DNA from: Novosphingobium resinovorum
GTDB lineage: Bacteria; Pseudomonadota; Alphaproteobacteria; Sphingomonadales; Sphingomonadaceae
NCBI RefSeq assembly: GCF_027922145.1
Contig: NZ_BSFC01000019.1
Span: forward strand, 380,579-444,578
Reading direction: 5' to 3'
DNA length: 64,000 bases
The position numbers and the translations under genes were made by a program. Shown here piece after piece: positions 1 through 8,077 of the stretch; within the stretch, counting starts at the first letter, position 1, and every line of letters starts with the position of its first letter. The notes under the pieces were generated by a model. That model ran no database searches, was not told the DNA's origin, and saw only the letters and a list, made by a program, of their open reading frames with translations.

Positions 1-347
1 CGACCGAGGCGCTGGCGGTCTACCGCCGCGCGCTGACCCCGGGGGGCCTGCTGATCCTGCACATCTCCAACCGCTACATCGACCTTGCGCCGGTGGTCGG
101 CGCCAATGCGCGAGCGAGCGGGCTCATGGCGCTTTCGCGGCTGGACTTTCCCGAAGACGAAGTGCGTTACACCCCCTCGCGCTGGATCGCGCTTTCGGCG
201 GATCGGAGCGTGCTCGACAGGCTTGCAAGGCAGCGCCCCGATGCCCCATGGAGCAAGCTTGAAGAACGGGCGCCGGAACCCTGGACGGACGATCACGCTT
301 CCATCCTGCCGTATGTCCGCTGGAGCAGGCTGACGGGGAATCCATGA
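1..347 (+). CDS. Spermidine synthase-like / fused-MFS protein, C-terminal part (5' end outside window)
   Basis: The frame is open from the left edge (in phase with base 3) to the TGA at 345-347, giving about 114 visible residues. The stretch LILHISNRYIDL followed by PVVGANA resembles the last part of the spermidine-synthase-like Rossmann domain found in bacterial fused-MFS/spermidine synthase proteins. The substrate cannot be judged, because the binding residues lie outside the window. The stop overlaps the next start as ATGA, so it is probably co-transcribed with the carbonic anhydrase-like gene. The assignment rests only on the C-terminal signature. Confidence 0.6.
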   Translation, partial: TEALAVYRRALTPGGLLILHISNRYIDLAPVVGANARASGLMALSRLDFPEDEVRYTPSRWIALSADRSVLDRLARQRPDAPWSKLEERAPEPWTDDHASILPYVRWSRLTGNP

Positions 348-904
348 CCGACCGTAACGACATCACAATCGCCGCCTTCAACGGCAAGGCGCCGCGCATC
401 CATTCCAGCGCCTTCATCGCGCCCGGCTGCCGCATCATCGGTGACGTCGAGATCGGCGCCGACGCCAGCATCTGGTACAACTGCGTGATCCGCGCTGACA
501 TCAACCGCGTGGTCATCGGTGCGCGCACCAACATCCAGGACGGCACCGTCGTCCACTGCGACAGCCCCAAGCCGCACCGCCCCGAAGGTTACGCCACGAT
601 CATCGGCGAGGACGTGCTGATCGGCCACATGGTCATGCTGCACGGCTGCACGCTGGAAGACCGCGCCTTCATCGGCCTCGGCGCGATCGTGATGGACGGC
701 TCCTATGTCGAGAGCGACGGCATGCTGGCGGCGGGCTCGCAGCTCACCGGCAAGCGCATCGGTGCTCGCCAGCTCTGGATGGGCCGCCCGGCAAAGTACT
801 TGCGCGATCTGACCGACGAGGCCGTCGTCGCCAACCAGTCGGGCGTGAAGGGCTATGTCCTCAATGGCCGCCTGCATGCCGAGGCGCTCGGGCTGAAGGG
901 CTGA
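344..904 (+). CDS. Gamma carbonic anhydrase family protein (left-handed beta-helix)
   Basis: A 186-residue protein built of hexapeptide repeats (for example IGDVEIGADASIW, then IRADINRVVIG), which form a left-handed beta-helix. The His residues in VVHCD and in IGHMVMLHGC fit the three zinc ligands of the gamma carbonic anhydrase/YrdA family. Such proteins are cytoplasmic trimers, and many have no proven carbonic anhydrase activity. The ATG overlaps the upstream stop (ATGA) and the stop overlaps the DUF167 start (TGATG), so three genes form a tightly coupled operon. The family is clear; the exact reaction is not. Confidence 0.88.
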   Translation: MTDRNDITIAAFNGKAPRIHSSAFIAPGCRIIGDVEIGADASIWYNCVIRADINRVVIGARTNIQDGTVVHCDSPKPHRPEGYATIIGEDVLIGHMVMLHGCTLEDRAFIGLGAIVMDGSYVESDGMLAAGSQLTGKRIGARQLWMGRPAKYLRDLTDEAVVANQSGVKGYVLNGRLHAEALGLKG

Positions 905-1185
905 TGGCGCGGCCCAGGGCGATGCTGCCGGATGCCGAGGCGCTGCGGGCCATGGTCGATGCCGACGGTGCGCTGGCCTTGCGGGTAACGCCGGGCGCAA
1001 AGGTCGAGGCACTGGAAATCGTAGAGGGCCGCCTCACTGCCAAAGTCCGCGCTCAGCCGGAGGACGGCAAGGCCAACGCCGCCGTGCGCGACCTGCTCGC
1101 CCGCGCGCTGGGCGTGGCGCCCTCGCGGCTGGAACTGCTGCGCGGCGCAACATCGCGTGAGAAGCAGTTCAGGGTATCCGGCTAA
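904..1185 (+). CDS. DUF167 (YggU) family protein
   Basis: A small 93-residue protein with the family's typical pattern: RVTPGAKVEALEI near the start, then LTAKVRAQPEDGKANAAV, then LLRGATSREKQFRV. DUF167/YggU proteins are small alpha/beta proteins of unknown function. Its start overlaps the carbonic anhydrase stop by one base, implying translational coupling. Nothing in the sequence points to a specific role. Confidence 0.85.
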   Translation: MARPRAMLPDAEALRAMVDADGALALRVTPGAKVEALEIVEGRLTAKVRAQPEDGKANAAVRDLLARALGVAPSRLELLRGATSREKQFRVSG

Positions 1186-1208
1186 CCGCTTCGCCTTTGT
1201 TCTGCATG

Positions 1209-1237
1209 TTTATTGCAATTGAGAATCAATATATAAT
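1209..1237 (+). promoter_or_regulatory. Candidate promoter with Fur-like palindrome
   Basis: Bases 1218-1230 form the perfect palindrome ATTGA-GAA-TCAAT. A perfect TATAAT follows at 1232-1237, with a weak -35-like stretch near 1209-1214. The palindrome lies in the spacer, where a repressor would block polymerase. The TGAGAATC core resembles classical Fur boxes (established knowledge); assignment to Fur is inference. It would drive the split-barrel gene starting at 1309. Confidence 0.4.
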
Positions 1238-1308
1238 ATGCCATGCTGCGCCGCACCACGCTTGCGGGCCCGTGCCCGCTTTCCTTCCGACAAAAGCAGA
1301 AAGACGAC

Positions 1309-1698
1309 ATGCTCAACGAAGAGATGAAGCGCATCCTCTCGGTCCAGCTTCCGATCCAGGCCACCGTCAGCAAGGACGGCCTGCCCGACATCGGCCCCAA
1401 GCGCTCGCTGCGGGTCTATGACGAGGCCACGCTGATCTACAACGAGAACACCGGCGGCCAGACGCTGCAGAACATTCGCGACGGATCGAAGATGGCGATC
1501 GCCGTGATCGATCGCGAAGCGCTCGACGGTTACCGCTTCGTCGGCAAGCCCGAGATATTTTCCGAAGGCGCGGCCTTCGAGAACGCCGAGGCCTTCGCGG
1601 CGACGGCGGGCATGAAGACCCCCAAGTTCGCGGTGCTGATCCACATCGAGGACATCTACACCCTGCGCTCCGGCCCGACGGCGGGCACGAAGCTCTGA
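1309..1698 (+). CDS. Pyridoxamine 5'-phosphate oxidase-like FMN-binding split-barrel protein
   Basis: A 129-residue protein starting MLNEEMKRILSVQ, with the split-barrel pattern VSKDGLPDIGPKRSLRVYDE and then IRDGSKMAIAVID. This is typical of small PNPOx-like flavin- or heme-binding proteins rather than true PdxH, which is encoded separately at 25,646. I chose ATG 1309, which follows a purine-rich AGAAAG; the upstream in-frame ATG at 1243 lies too close to the predicted TATAAT box. The Fur-like promoter hints at an iron- or heme-linked role (inference). Confidence 0.75.
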   Translation: MLNEEMKRILSVQLPIQATVSKDGLPDIGPKRSLRVYDEATLIYNENTGGQTLQNIRDGSKMAIAVIDREALDGYRFVGKPEIFSEGAAFENAEAFAATAGMKTPKFAVLIHIEDIYTLRSGPTAGTKL

Positions 1699-1738
1699 AT
1701 TCACAGCCGCGATGGTCCTCTCCCGCCAGTGGAAGGGG

Positions 1739-2133
1739 CTATCGCCCCATGCTGCGTGCGATCCGCGCCAGCGTTTCGCTCATCGAGCGGGCGATGTCTG
1801 TAGGTTCGGGCGCCACCTCGGCGATGGCGCGCTCCATCGCCTCGGCCCACTGGTCCGCCGTCAGCGGTTCGATGGTGAAGGGCGCGTGCAGGCTCACCAT
1901 GCAGCGGCCGGGGTTCTCCTCGAACCAGTCGCGCGGGCCTCCTGCCCATCCGGCGAGGAACTTCGGCAGCGAGGCCCGCATCGCGCCAGATCGGCCGCGT
2001 GCATCGCGCGAAGTTCGGCATAGGCCGGATCGCTTACCATCAGATCGTAGAAGCGGTTGGCGATCGCCTCGAACACCGGAGCGCCGCCGAGGCGGTGGTA
2101 GGGGGTGTCCGGCACGGGGGAGGGCTGTTCCAT
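1739..2133 (-). pseudogene. Truncated hemoglobin (group II type), frameshifted
   Basis: The minus strand encodes a globin start MEQPSPVPDTPYHRLGG, a helix ending AMHAADLA, and in another frame MRASLPKFLAGWAGGP running to LHAPFTIEPLTADQW and an end at 1739. Together they make a full-length (about 130 residues) group II truncated hemoglobin. The two halves are joined if one base is restored at about 1982-1987, where the family normally reads DLA-(P/x)-M or I. Either the gene is broken by a 1-bp deletion or this is a sequencing error. It lies 45 bp downstream of the DNA ligase gene on the same strand. Confidence 0.8.
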
Positions 2134-2177
2134 GCTGCCCCTCTAGCGTATCGTCCGCACGCACGCATTGATCGCGG

Positions 2178-3770
2178 TCAATCGCGGATCAGGGCGCGCA
2201 AAGTCTCGATGCGGTCGGCCTCGTGCGCGGGCTTGTCGGCGCGGATGCGGCTGATGCGGGGGAAACGCATGGCTACGCCGGACTTGTGGCGCTTGCTGGC
2301 GTGGACCGAATCGAAAGCCACCTCGAACACCAGCGACTTGTCCGTCTCGCGCACCGGGCCGAAGCGGCCCACGGTGTGGTTGCGCACGTGGCGATCGAGC
2401 CACTTCAGTTCCTCGTCGGTGAAACCGAAGTAGGCCTTGCCCACGGGCAGCAGTTCCGCGCCGGTATCGGGATCGCCGTCCCAGCAGCCGAAGGTATAGT
2501 CCGAATAGAACGAGCTTCGCTTGCCCGAGCCGCGCTGGGCATACATCAGCACGCAGTCGATCAGCAGCGGGTCGCGCTTCCACTTGTACCACAGCCCGGT
2601 CTTGCGCCCCGCGACATAGGGACTGTCCCGCCGTTTGAGCATCACCCCCTCTATCGCATCGTCGCGCGCGCGTTCGCGGATGGCGGACAGGTCGGCGAAG
2701 TCGGCGGCGGGGATCACGGTGGAGATGTCGAACCGGTCGGCGGGCAGGCGCGGCAACAGCGCCTCCAGCGCGGCGCGGCGCTGACTCCAGGGGAGGGGGC
2801 GCAAGTCCTGCCCCTCCAGGATCAGCACGTCATAGAGGCGCACGAAGGCGGGATATTCCTCGCGCATCTTCTTCGAGACAGTCTTGCGCCCGAGGCGCTG
2901 CTGCAAGGCGTTGAAGCTGGCCGCGCCGCCCTCTTCGCCGCCCTGATGGGCACCGCGCACCAGCAGTTCGCCGTCCAGCACGCCGTCGATATGCAGCGCC
3001 TCGGCGACCTCGGGAAAGGTGGCGGAAATGTCATCGCCGGAGCGGGAGTAGACGCGCGTTTCTCCGCCCGCCCGAACCACCTGCACGCGGATGCCGTCCC
3101 ACTTCCATTCGGCGGCATAGTCGGCCAGATCGACCTCCGTGTCCTCCAGCCCGTGCGCCAGCATGAAGGGGCGGAACAGCGGCAGATCGTCGGAATTGGG
3201 AGGCTCGGCGCCGTGCGCGGCCCAGTCGAACAGCGGGGCATAAGGCGGCGTCTGGCCGTGCCAATGCTCCTCCACATCCTCCACCGCGACGTCGAAGGCC
3301 TGCGCGAAAGCCGTCTTGGCGAGACGCGCCGAAATGCCGATGCGCATCGCCCCGGTGGCGAGCTTGAGCAGGGCATAGCGGCCGTTCGCATCCAGCCGGT
3401 CGAGCAGCTTCGGCAGTTCCACCATGACATTGGCGCGCGTCATGCGGGAAAGCGCATCCACCGCCTCGGACACCGTGGGCGGGGAGGGTGCCTCCGCCGG
3501 TTCGGGCCAGAGCAGGCTGGCGGTCTCGGCGGAATCACCCACGTATTCGCGGCTGAGCGTCCAGAGCACCGGGTCGATCCGCTCGGTCAGCAGGTTGCGG
3601 ATGGTGGAACTCTTCACTGCCGGGAAATCGAGCCCATCGGTCAGCGCGGCAAGCGCCCAGCCGCGATCCGGATCGGGCGTGTCGCGCAGGTAGTCGGCCA
3701 GCAGCTTGAGCTTGGCGTTGCGGCTGCGGGTATAGACCAGCGCGTCGAGAAGAGCGGCGAACGCTTCCAT
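2178..3770 (-). CDS. ATP-dependent DNA ligase (ligase-associated DNA damage response type)
   Basis: A 530-residue ATP-dependent DNA ligase. An N-terminal DNA-binding region (about 1-200) precedes the nucleotidyltransferase motif I KWDGIR, with the adenylated lysine near residue 223. Later come DGELLVRG, EGVMLKRRDSPY and YKWKRDPLLIDCVLMYAQRG (motifs IIIa-V), then an OB-fold. The length and the exonuclease immediately upstream match the alphaproteobacterial cisplatin-damage-response ligase family. That family usually also travels with an Lhr-like helicase and a phosphoesterase, which are absent here. The product seals nicks during repair, using ATP. Confidence 0.93.
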   Translation of the reverse strand: MEAFAALLDALVYTRSRNAKLKLLADYLRDTPDPDRGWALAALTDGLDFPAVKSSTIRNLLTERIDPVLWTLSREYVGDSAETASLLWPEPAEAPSPPTVSEAVDALSRMTRANVMVELPKLLDRLDANGRYALLKLATGAMRIGISARLAKTAFAQAFDVAVEDVEEHWHGQTPPYAPLFDWAAHGAEPPNSDDLPLFRPFMLAHGLEDTEVDLADYAAEWKWDGIRVQVVRAGGETRVYSRSGDDISATFPEVAEALHIDGVLDGELLVRGAHQGGEEGGAASFNALQQRLGRKTVSKKMREEYPAFVRLYDVLILEGQDLRPLPWSQRRAALEALLPRLPADRFDISTVIPAADFADLSAIRERARDDAIEGVMLKRRDSPYVAGRKTGLWYKWKRDPLLIDCVLMYAQRGSGKRSSFYSDYTFGCWDGDPDTGAELLPVGKAYFGFTDEELKWLDRHVRNHTVGRFGPVRETDKSLVFEVAFDSVHASKRHKSGVAMRFPRISRIRADKPAHEADRIETLRALIRD

Positions 3771-3779
3771 TTAGAAAGT

Positions 3780-3841
3780 AGAAGTCCTGGGGCCATCGCC
3801 CCAGACCCCCATACCGTCGAGGTCGTGCGCGCAGCCTCGTT
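3780..3841. repeat. Repeat family F, single arm
   Basis: Carries the short palindrome TGGGGCCATCGCCCCA, then GACCCCCATACCGTCGAGG and a GCGCGCAGC tail. The same arm recurs at 38,326-38,386 and, as both arms of an inverted repeat, at 47,040-47,187. It is non-coding and lies between ligase and exonuclease genes. Confidence 0.7.
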
Positions 3842-3860
3842 TCGCGCTCACTTCCTTTTT

Positions 3861-3950
3861 CGTGTCATCCCCGCGAAGGCGGGGACCCATCTGATGACCG
3901 CGTAATACGGAGCCGCAGGAGATGGGTTCCCGCCTTCGCGGGAATGACGG
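3861..3950. repeat. Palindromic repeat family D
   Basis: An inverted repeat: GTCATCCCCGCGAAGGCGGG near 3864 pairs with CCCGCCTTCGCGGGAATGAC near 3930, with flanking ACCCAT/ATGGGT arms. It sits immediately downstream of the exonuclease stop. It may form a hairpin at the mRNA end; many such REP-like elements are known in proteobacteria. Confidence 0.8.
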
Positions 3951-3954
3951 AAGG

Positions 3955-4959
3955 TCAATCATCTTCATCCTCATACCCCACCAGAGCCAGCGCCCGCGCC
4001 TTCCTCTGGTTCAACTCGCACCACCGCAGCATGGCTTCCTCGCGCCCGTGCGTGATCCACGTCTCGGCGGGGTTCACGTCCACCACGGTCTGCGTCAGTT
4101 CGTCCCAGTCGGCGTGGTCGGAGATCACCAGCGGCAGTTCCACCATCCGCTGCCGCGCGCGCTGGCGTACCCGCATCCAGCCGGAGGCCATTGCCGTGAT
4201 CGGATCGGGCAGGCGGCGGCTCCACCGGTCGTTGAGCGCCGAGGGCGGGGCGACGATCACCGCGCCGGCCAGTTGCTCTTTGCTGGCGTCCGACACCAGC
4301 CGCAGGTCGCCCAGATCGACGCCCCATTCTTCATACAGTCGGCACATCCGCTCCATCGCGCCGTGGAGCCAGATCGTGTCTTGGTGCCCGGCGCGGCGCA
4401 GTTCGGCGATCAGGCGTTGTGCCTTGCCCAGCGCGTAGGCGCCGACCAGCACGCAGCGCTCCGGATTGGCGGCGAGGGCGGAGAGCAGCTTGGCGATCTC
4501 CTCCTCCACCGGTGGGTGGCGGAAGACAGGCAGGCCGAAGGTCGCCTCGGTGACGAGCACGTCGCAAGGGGTGACCTCGAAGGGCGGGCAGGTGGGATCG
4601 GCGCGGCGCTTGAAGTCGCCGGTGACGATGATCCGCTCGCTCGCGTGCTCCAGCAGGATCTGTGCGGAGCCGAGGACGTGTCCGGCGGGAATCCACGTGG
4701 CGTGGACATCTCCGGGCAGGGCGATGCGCTCGCCGTAGGGGACGGGCACCGCGCCTTCCTCGGTGGCGTAGCGCAGTTTCATGATGGCGAGGGTTTCGGG
4801 GGTGGCGAAGGTCTCGCCGTGGCCGCCGCGTGCGTGGTCGGCATGGCCGTGCGTTACCAGCGCGCGATCGACCGGGCGGGCCGGGTCGATCCAGCAGTCG
4901 GCGGGGACGACGTGGATGCCCCAGGGTTCGGGTCTGATCCAGGAGAAATCGCGGGGCAT
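3955..4959 (-). CDS. Ligase-associated DNA exonuclease (metallo-beta-lactamase fold)
   Basis: A 334-residue metallo-beta-lactamase-fold protein with the metal-binding motif THGHADHARGG (HxHxDH) near residue 35, then GHVLGSAQI and VTGDFKRRADP, as in the SNM1/CPSF-like nuclease branch, and a late SDHADWDEL. This pattern and its place upstream of the ATP-dependent ligase identify the ligase-associated exonuclease family. It is expected to process DNA ends before ligation, in the cytoplasm. The ATG at 4959 is the natural start. The gap to the ligase gene (about 184 bp) holds two repeats, so co-transcription is likely but not certain. Confidence 0.9.
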   Translation of the reverse strand: MPRDFSWIRPEPWGIHVVPADCWIDPARPVDRALVTHGHADHARGGHGETFATPETLAIMKLRYATEEGAVPVPYGERIALPGDVHATWIPAGHVLGSAQILLEHASERIIVTGDFKRRADPTCPPFEVTPCDVLVTEATFGLPVFRHPPVEEEIAKLLSALAANPERCVLVGAYALGKAQRLIAELRRAGHQDTIWLHGAMERMCRLYEEWGVDLGDLRLVSDASKEQLAGAVIVAPPSALNDRWSRRLPDPITAMASGWMRVRQRARQRMVELPLVISDHADWDELTQTVVDVNPAETWITHGREEAMLRWCELNQRKARALALVGYEDEDD

Positions 4960-5020
4960 GTCATGAAAATGGGGCGGGAACCGCGTGGTTCCCGCCCCAA
5001 TGTCTCAATGTGGCGCAGAC

Positions 5021-5099
5021 CCTTCGACAAGCTCAGGGTGAGCGGTGTTGGTGTAAGGCCGCTATCCCCTCCTCCCGCTCAGGCTGAGCTTGTCGAAGC
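5021..5099. repeat. Palindromic repeat family C, copy 1
   Basis: Inverted arms CTTCGACAAGCTCAGGGTGA and GCTCAGGCTGAGCTTGTCGA surround a spacer of about 33 bp. A second copy is at 11,229-11,300. It sits between the clpA 3' end and the exonuclease gene. The sequence resembles REP-like elements frequent in sphingomonads. Confidence 0.8.
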
Positions 5100-5128
5100 C
5101 CCCTGAGTCGGGAAGTGAGCAATGACCC

Positions 5129-7501
5129 TCAATCGTCCGCGTTGGTATCCGCCTGCGGACCGGGCTTCTTCGCCCGCTTCACCGGCACCTTCTTCTTCGT
5201 CTTGGACACCTTGGGCGCCGAGGGAGTCAGTTCGAAGTTCAGCGCGTTCTCCTTGACCGAGACGTGCACTTCGCCGCCGTGGGCCAGCTTGCCGAACAGC
5301 AGTTCTTCCGCCAGCGGCTGCTTGACCTTCTCCTGGATCACGCGGCCCATCGGGCGCGCGCCGTAGAGCTTGTCATAGCCCTTGTCGCCCAGCCAGCTGC
5401 GTGCGTCCGAGTCGAACTGGATGTGGACGTTCTGGTCGGCCAGCTGCAGTTCCAGCTGGAGGATGAACTTGTCCACGACCCGGCTGATGGTGTCCTTGGC
5501 GAGGTACGCGAAGGGCACGATCGCATCGAGGCGGTTGCGGAATTCGGGGGTGAACATCTGCTTCACCGCTTCCTCGCCGGCATCCTCCTTCGAGGTGTCG
5601 CCGAAGCCGATGCCCTGCTTGGCCATGTCCGAGGCGCCCGCGTTGGTGGTCATGATGAGCACCACGTTGCGGAAATCGACGGTCTTGCCGTGGTGATCGG
5701 TCAGGCGGCCGTTGTCCATCACCTGCAACAAGATGTTGAACAGGTCGGGGTGTGCCTTCTCGATCTCGTCGAGCAGGAGGACGCAGTGCGGGTTCTGGTC
5801 GATCGCGTCGGTCAACAACCCGCCCTGATCGAAGCCGACATAGCCCGGAGGCGCACCGATCAGGCGGCTGACCGAGTGACGCTCCATGTATTCGGACATG
5901 TCGAAGCGCTTCAGCTCGATGCCCATGATGCTGGCGAGCTGACGGGCCACTTCGGTCTTGCCGACGCCGGTAGGACCGCTGAACAGGAACGAGCCGATCG
6001 GCTTGTCCGGATCGCGCAGGCCAGCGCGGCTCAGCTTCATCGCGGTGGCGAGGAGGCCGATCGCCTTGTCCTGGCCGAACACCACGCGCTTCAGGTCACG
6101 TTCGAGGTTCTCCAGCGCCTTCTTGTCGTCGGACGAGACGGACTTGGGCGGGATGCGGGCCATCGTCGCGATGACCTGTTCGATCTCGCGCGCGGTGATG
6201 GTCTTCTTGCGGCGGCTGGGCGGCAGCAGCATCTGCATCGCGCCGACTTCGTCGATCACGTCGATCGCCTTGTCGGGCAGCTTGCGGTCGTTGATGTAGC
6301 GGGCCGAAAGCTCCACCGCCGTCTTGATCGCGTCAGGCGTATACTTGACGCGGTGGTGATCCTCGAAAGCGGTGCGCAGGCCCTTGAGGATCTTGATGGT
6401 ATCCTCGACCGTGGGCTCGTTCACGTCGATCTTCTGGAACCGGCGCAGCAGGGCGCGGTCCTTCTCGAAGTGGTTGCGGAACTCCTTGTAGGTGGTCGAG
6501 CCGATGCAGCGGATCGTCCCGCCCGACAGCGCCGGCTTGAGCAGGTTCGAAGCGTCCATCGCCCCGCCGCTGGTGGCGCCCGCGCCGATCACCGTATGGA
6601 TCTCGTCGATGAAGAGGACCGCGTGCGGCATCTTCTCCAGTTCGGAGACGACCTGCTTCAGACGCTCTTCAAAATCGCCGCGATAGCGGGTGCCGGCCAG
6701 CAGGCTGCCCATGTCGAGCGAGTAGATCACCGCCTCGGTCAGCACTTCAGGCACTTCGCCCTCTACGATCTTGCGCGCCAGGCCTTCGGCGATGGCGGTC
6801 TTGCCCACGCCCGGATCGCCCACGTAGAGCGGGTTGTTCTTGGAGCGGCGGCACAGGATCTGGATCGTGCGGTCCACTTCGGGGCCGCGGCCGATCAGCG
6901 GATCGACCTTGCCCGCCAGCGCCTTCTCGTTGAGGTTGACGGTGAACTGGTCGAGCGCGGAGTCCTTCTTGTTGGCGGACGCCTTTGCCTCCGCCTTGTC
7001 CTCGGGCGTGGGCGGGGTCTCGTCGGACGAGCCCTTGGCGGTGCGATCCTCGATCCGCTTGCCGCCCTTGCCGATGCCGTGGCTGATGTAGCTGACGGCG
7101 TCGAGGCGGCTCATGTCCTGCTGCTGCAGGAAGTAGACCGCGTAGGAATCCCGCTCGGAGAACAGCGCGACGAGGACGTTGGCGCCGGTCACGGTGTCCT
7201 TGCCGGACGACTGCACGTGCAGGATCGCGCGCTGGATCACCCGCTGGAAACCGGCGGTCGGGGCGGGATCGCCCTTTTCCTCGGTCTTGAGCGACTGGTA
7301 TTCCTGATCGAGATACTGGCGCACCACGTCGCCGAGGTCGCCAAGGTCCACGCCGCAGGCCTGCATGACCTGCGCCGCGTCGGTGTCGTCGATCAGCGCG
7401 AGCAGCAGGTGCTCGAGCGTCGCGTACTCGTGGCTCCGCTCAGACGCGTGAGACAGAGCCGAGTGCAGGGTCTTTTCAAGGCTTTGGGCGAAACTTGGCA
7501 T
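5129..7501 (-). CDS. clpA: ATP-dependent Clp protease ATP-binding subunit ClpA
   Basis: A 790-residue HSP100 chaperone. The Clp_N repeat domain (about 1-145) is followed by a Glu/Lys-rich linker. The first AAA+ module has Walker A GDPGVGKTA near residue 230 and VLFIDEIHTVIGAGA; the second has Walker A GPTGVGKTE near 510, with VLLLDEIEKAHPD. It unfolds substrates and feeds them to ClpP. The C-terminus is a basic tail rich in Lys. clpS, often directly upstream, is not in the 170 bp before the start. The gene stands alone on the minus strand. Confidence 0.96.
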   Translation of the reverse strand: MPSFAQSLEKTLHSALSHASERSHEYATLEHLLLALIDDTDAAQVMQACGVDLGDLGDVVRQYLDQEYQSLKTEEKGDPAPTAGFQRVIQRAILHVQSSGKDTVTGANVLVALFSERDSYAVYFLQQQDMSRLDAVSYISHGIGKGGKRIEDRTAKGSSDETPPTPEDKAEAKASANKKDSALDQFTVNLNEKALAGKVDPLIGRGPEVDRTIQILCRRSKNNPLYVGDPGVGKTAIAEGLARKIVEGEVPEVLTEAVIYSLDMGSLLAGTRYRGDFEERLKQVVSELEKMPHAVLFIDEIHTVIGAGATSGGAMDASNLLKPALSGGTIRCIGSTTYKEFRNHFEKDRALLRRFQKIDVNEPTVEDTIKILKGLRTAFEDHHRVKYTPDAIKTAVELSARYINDRKLPDKAIDVIDEVGAMQMLLPPSRRKKTITAREIEQVIATMARIPPKSVSSDDKKALENLERDLKRVVFGQDKAIGLLATAMKLSRAGLRDPDKPIGSFLFSGPTGVGKTEVARQLASIMGIELKRFDMSEYMERHSVSRLIGAPPGYVGFDQGGLLTDAIDQNPHCVLLLDEIEKAHPDLFNILLQVMDNGRLTDHHGKTVDFRNVVLIMTTNAGASDMAKQGIGFGDTSKEDAGEEAVKQMFTPEFRNRLDAIVPFAYLAKDTISRVVDKFILQLELQLADQNVHIQFDSDARSWLGDKGYDKLYGARPMGRVIQEKVKQPLAEELLFGKLAHGGEVHVSVKENALNFELTPSAPKVSKTKKKVPVKRAKKPGPQADTNADD

Positions 7502-7674
7502 TTAGGCGACCTTCATCGTGAGGGACGGCTCTCCCGGGAGGTTCCCGGCCCGCAGGGGAGATTGGCGGGTCAGGGTTACGAGGTTGATATAGGGACGTTC
7601 AGGATGGTTGCGAGGGTGGCCATGGGGGTAAGCGCCCGAGGTCGCCCGAAGGCTGCCAGAGGAGGCTGCGATTC

Positions 7675-7893
7675 TCAAGATGATCGCGGCCTGAACAGGG
7701 CGTCCGCCGCGAGGCGGTGAGCCGATGATGCGTTCCGGTGCGCGCGGATGCGGGCGATCTCGATTTCGAGAAGCGCAACCCGCGCGTCGAGTTCGTCCAG
7801 CGAATAGCGATCGAGGCTTTCACCGGCGAGGTGGCTGGCGGCTCCGAAGTCGCCCTCGGATGACCGCCGCAGAGGTCGGTCTTCTTCGTCCAT
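7675..7893 (-). CDS. DUF1192 family protein
   Basis: A 72-residue protein with the family core LDRYSLDELDARVALLEIEIARI and the end RLAADALFR. DUF1192 proteins are short alphaproteobacterial coiled-coil proteins of unknown function. The helix at about 28-48 has a clear heptad pattern. There is no strong ribosome binding site before the ATG at 7893. Confidence 0.8.
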   Translation of the reverse strand: MDEEDRPLRRSSEGDFGAASHLAGESLDRYSLDELDARVALLEIEIARIRAHRNASSAHRLAADALFRPRSS

Positions 7894-7988
7894 TGCGGTG
7901 CAGCATCGGACTGGAATGCGAGGCTGTCAATGGGTCCTTCGACAGGCTCTGGAAGAGCGGGGGATATGACCCACGGTGGAACTGTTTT

Positions 7989-8065
7989 CGTCATTGCGAG
8001 CGCAGCGAAGCAATCCAGGGCAGCACTACGCCGCTCTGGATTGCTTCGCTGCGCTCGCAATGACG
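7989..8065. repeat. Palindromic repeat family A, copy 1
   Basis: Arms GTCATTGCGAGCG + CAGCGAAGCAATCCAG and the complement, separated by a short GC-rich loop. The variable base is C on the left and G on the right. It lies just downstream of the mlaA stop. Confidence 0.9.
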
Positions 8066-8077
8066 AAGGTGGGAAGG

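Noticed and set aside
1243-1308. Upstream start for the PNPOx-like gene
   Set aside because: ATG 1,243 is only 6 bp after the predicted -10 box and would add 22 atypical residues; ATG 1,309 fits the family start.
2223-3905. 560-codon open frame on the plus strand
   Set aside because: It is an antisense shadow of the DNA ligase gene in GC-rich DNA; no motifs, and Arg/His/Gly-biased composition.
5264-7720. 818-codon open frame on the plus strand
   Set aside because: Antisense of clpA; the composition mirrors third-position GC bias and no domain is visible.
7989-8065. Palindrome family A as an insertion sequence or MITE
   Set aside because: No target duplications seen and no transposase; REP-like palindrome is the safer name.
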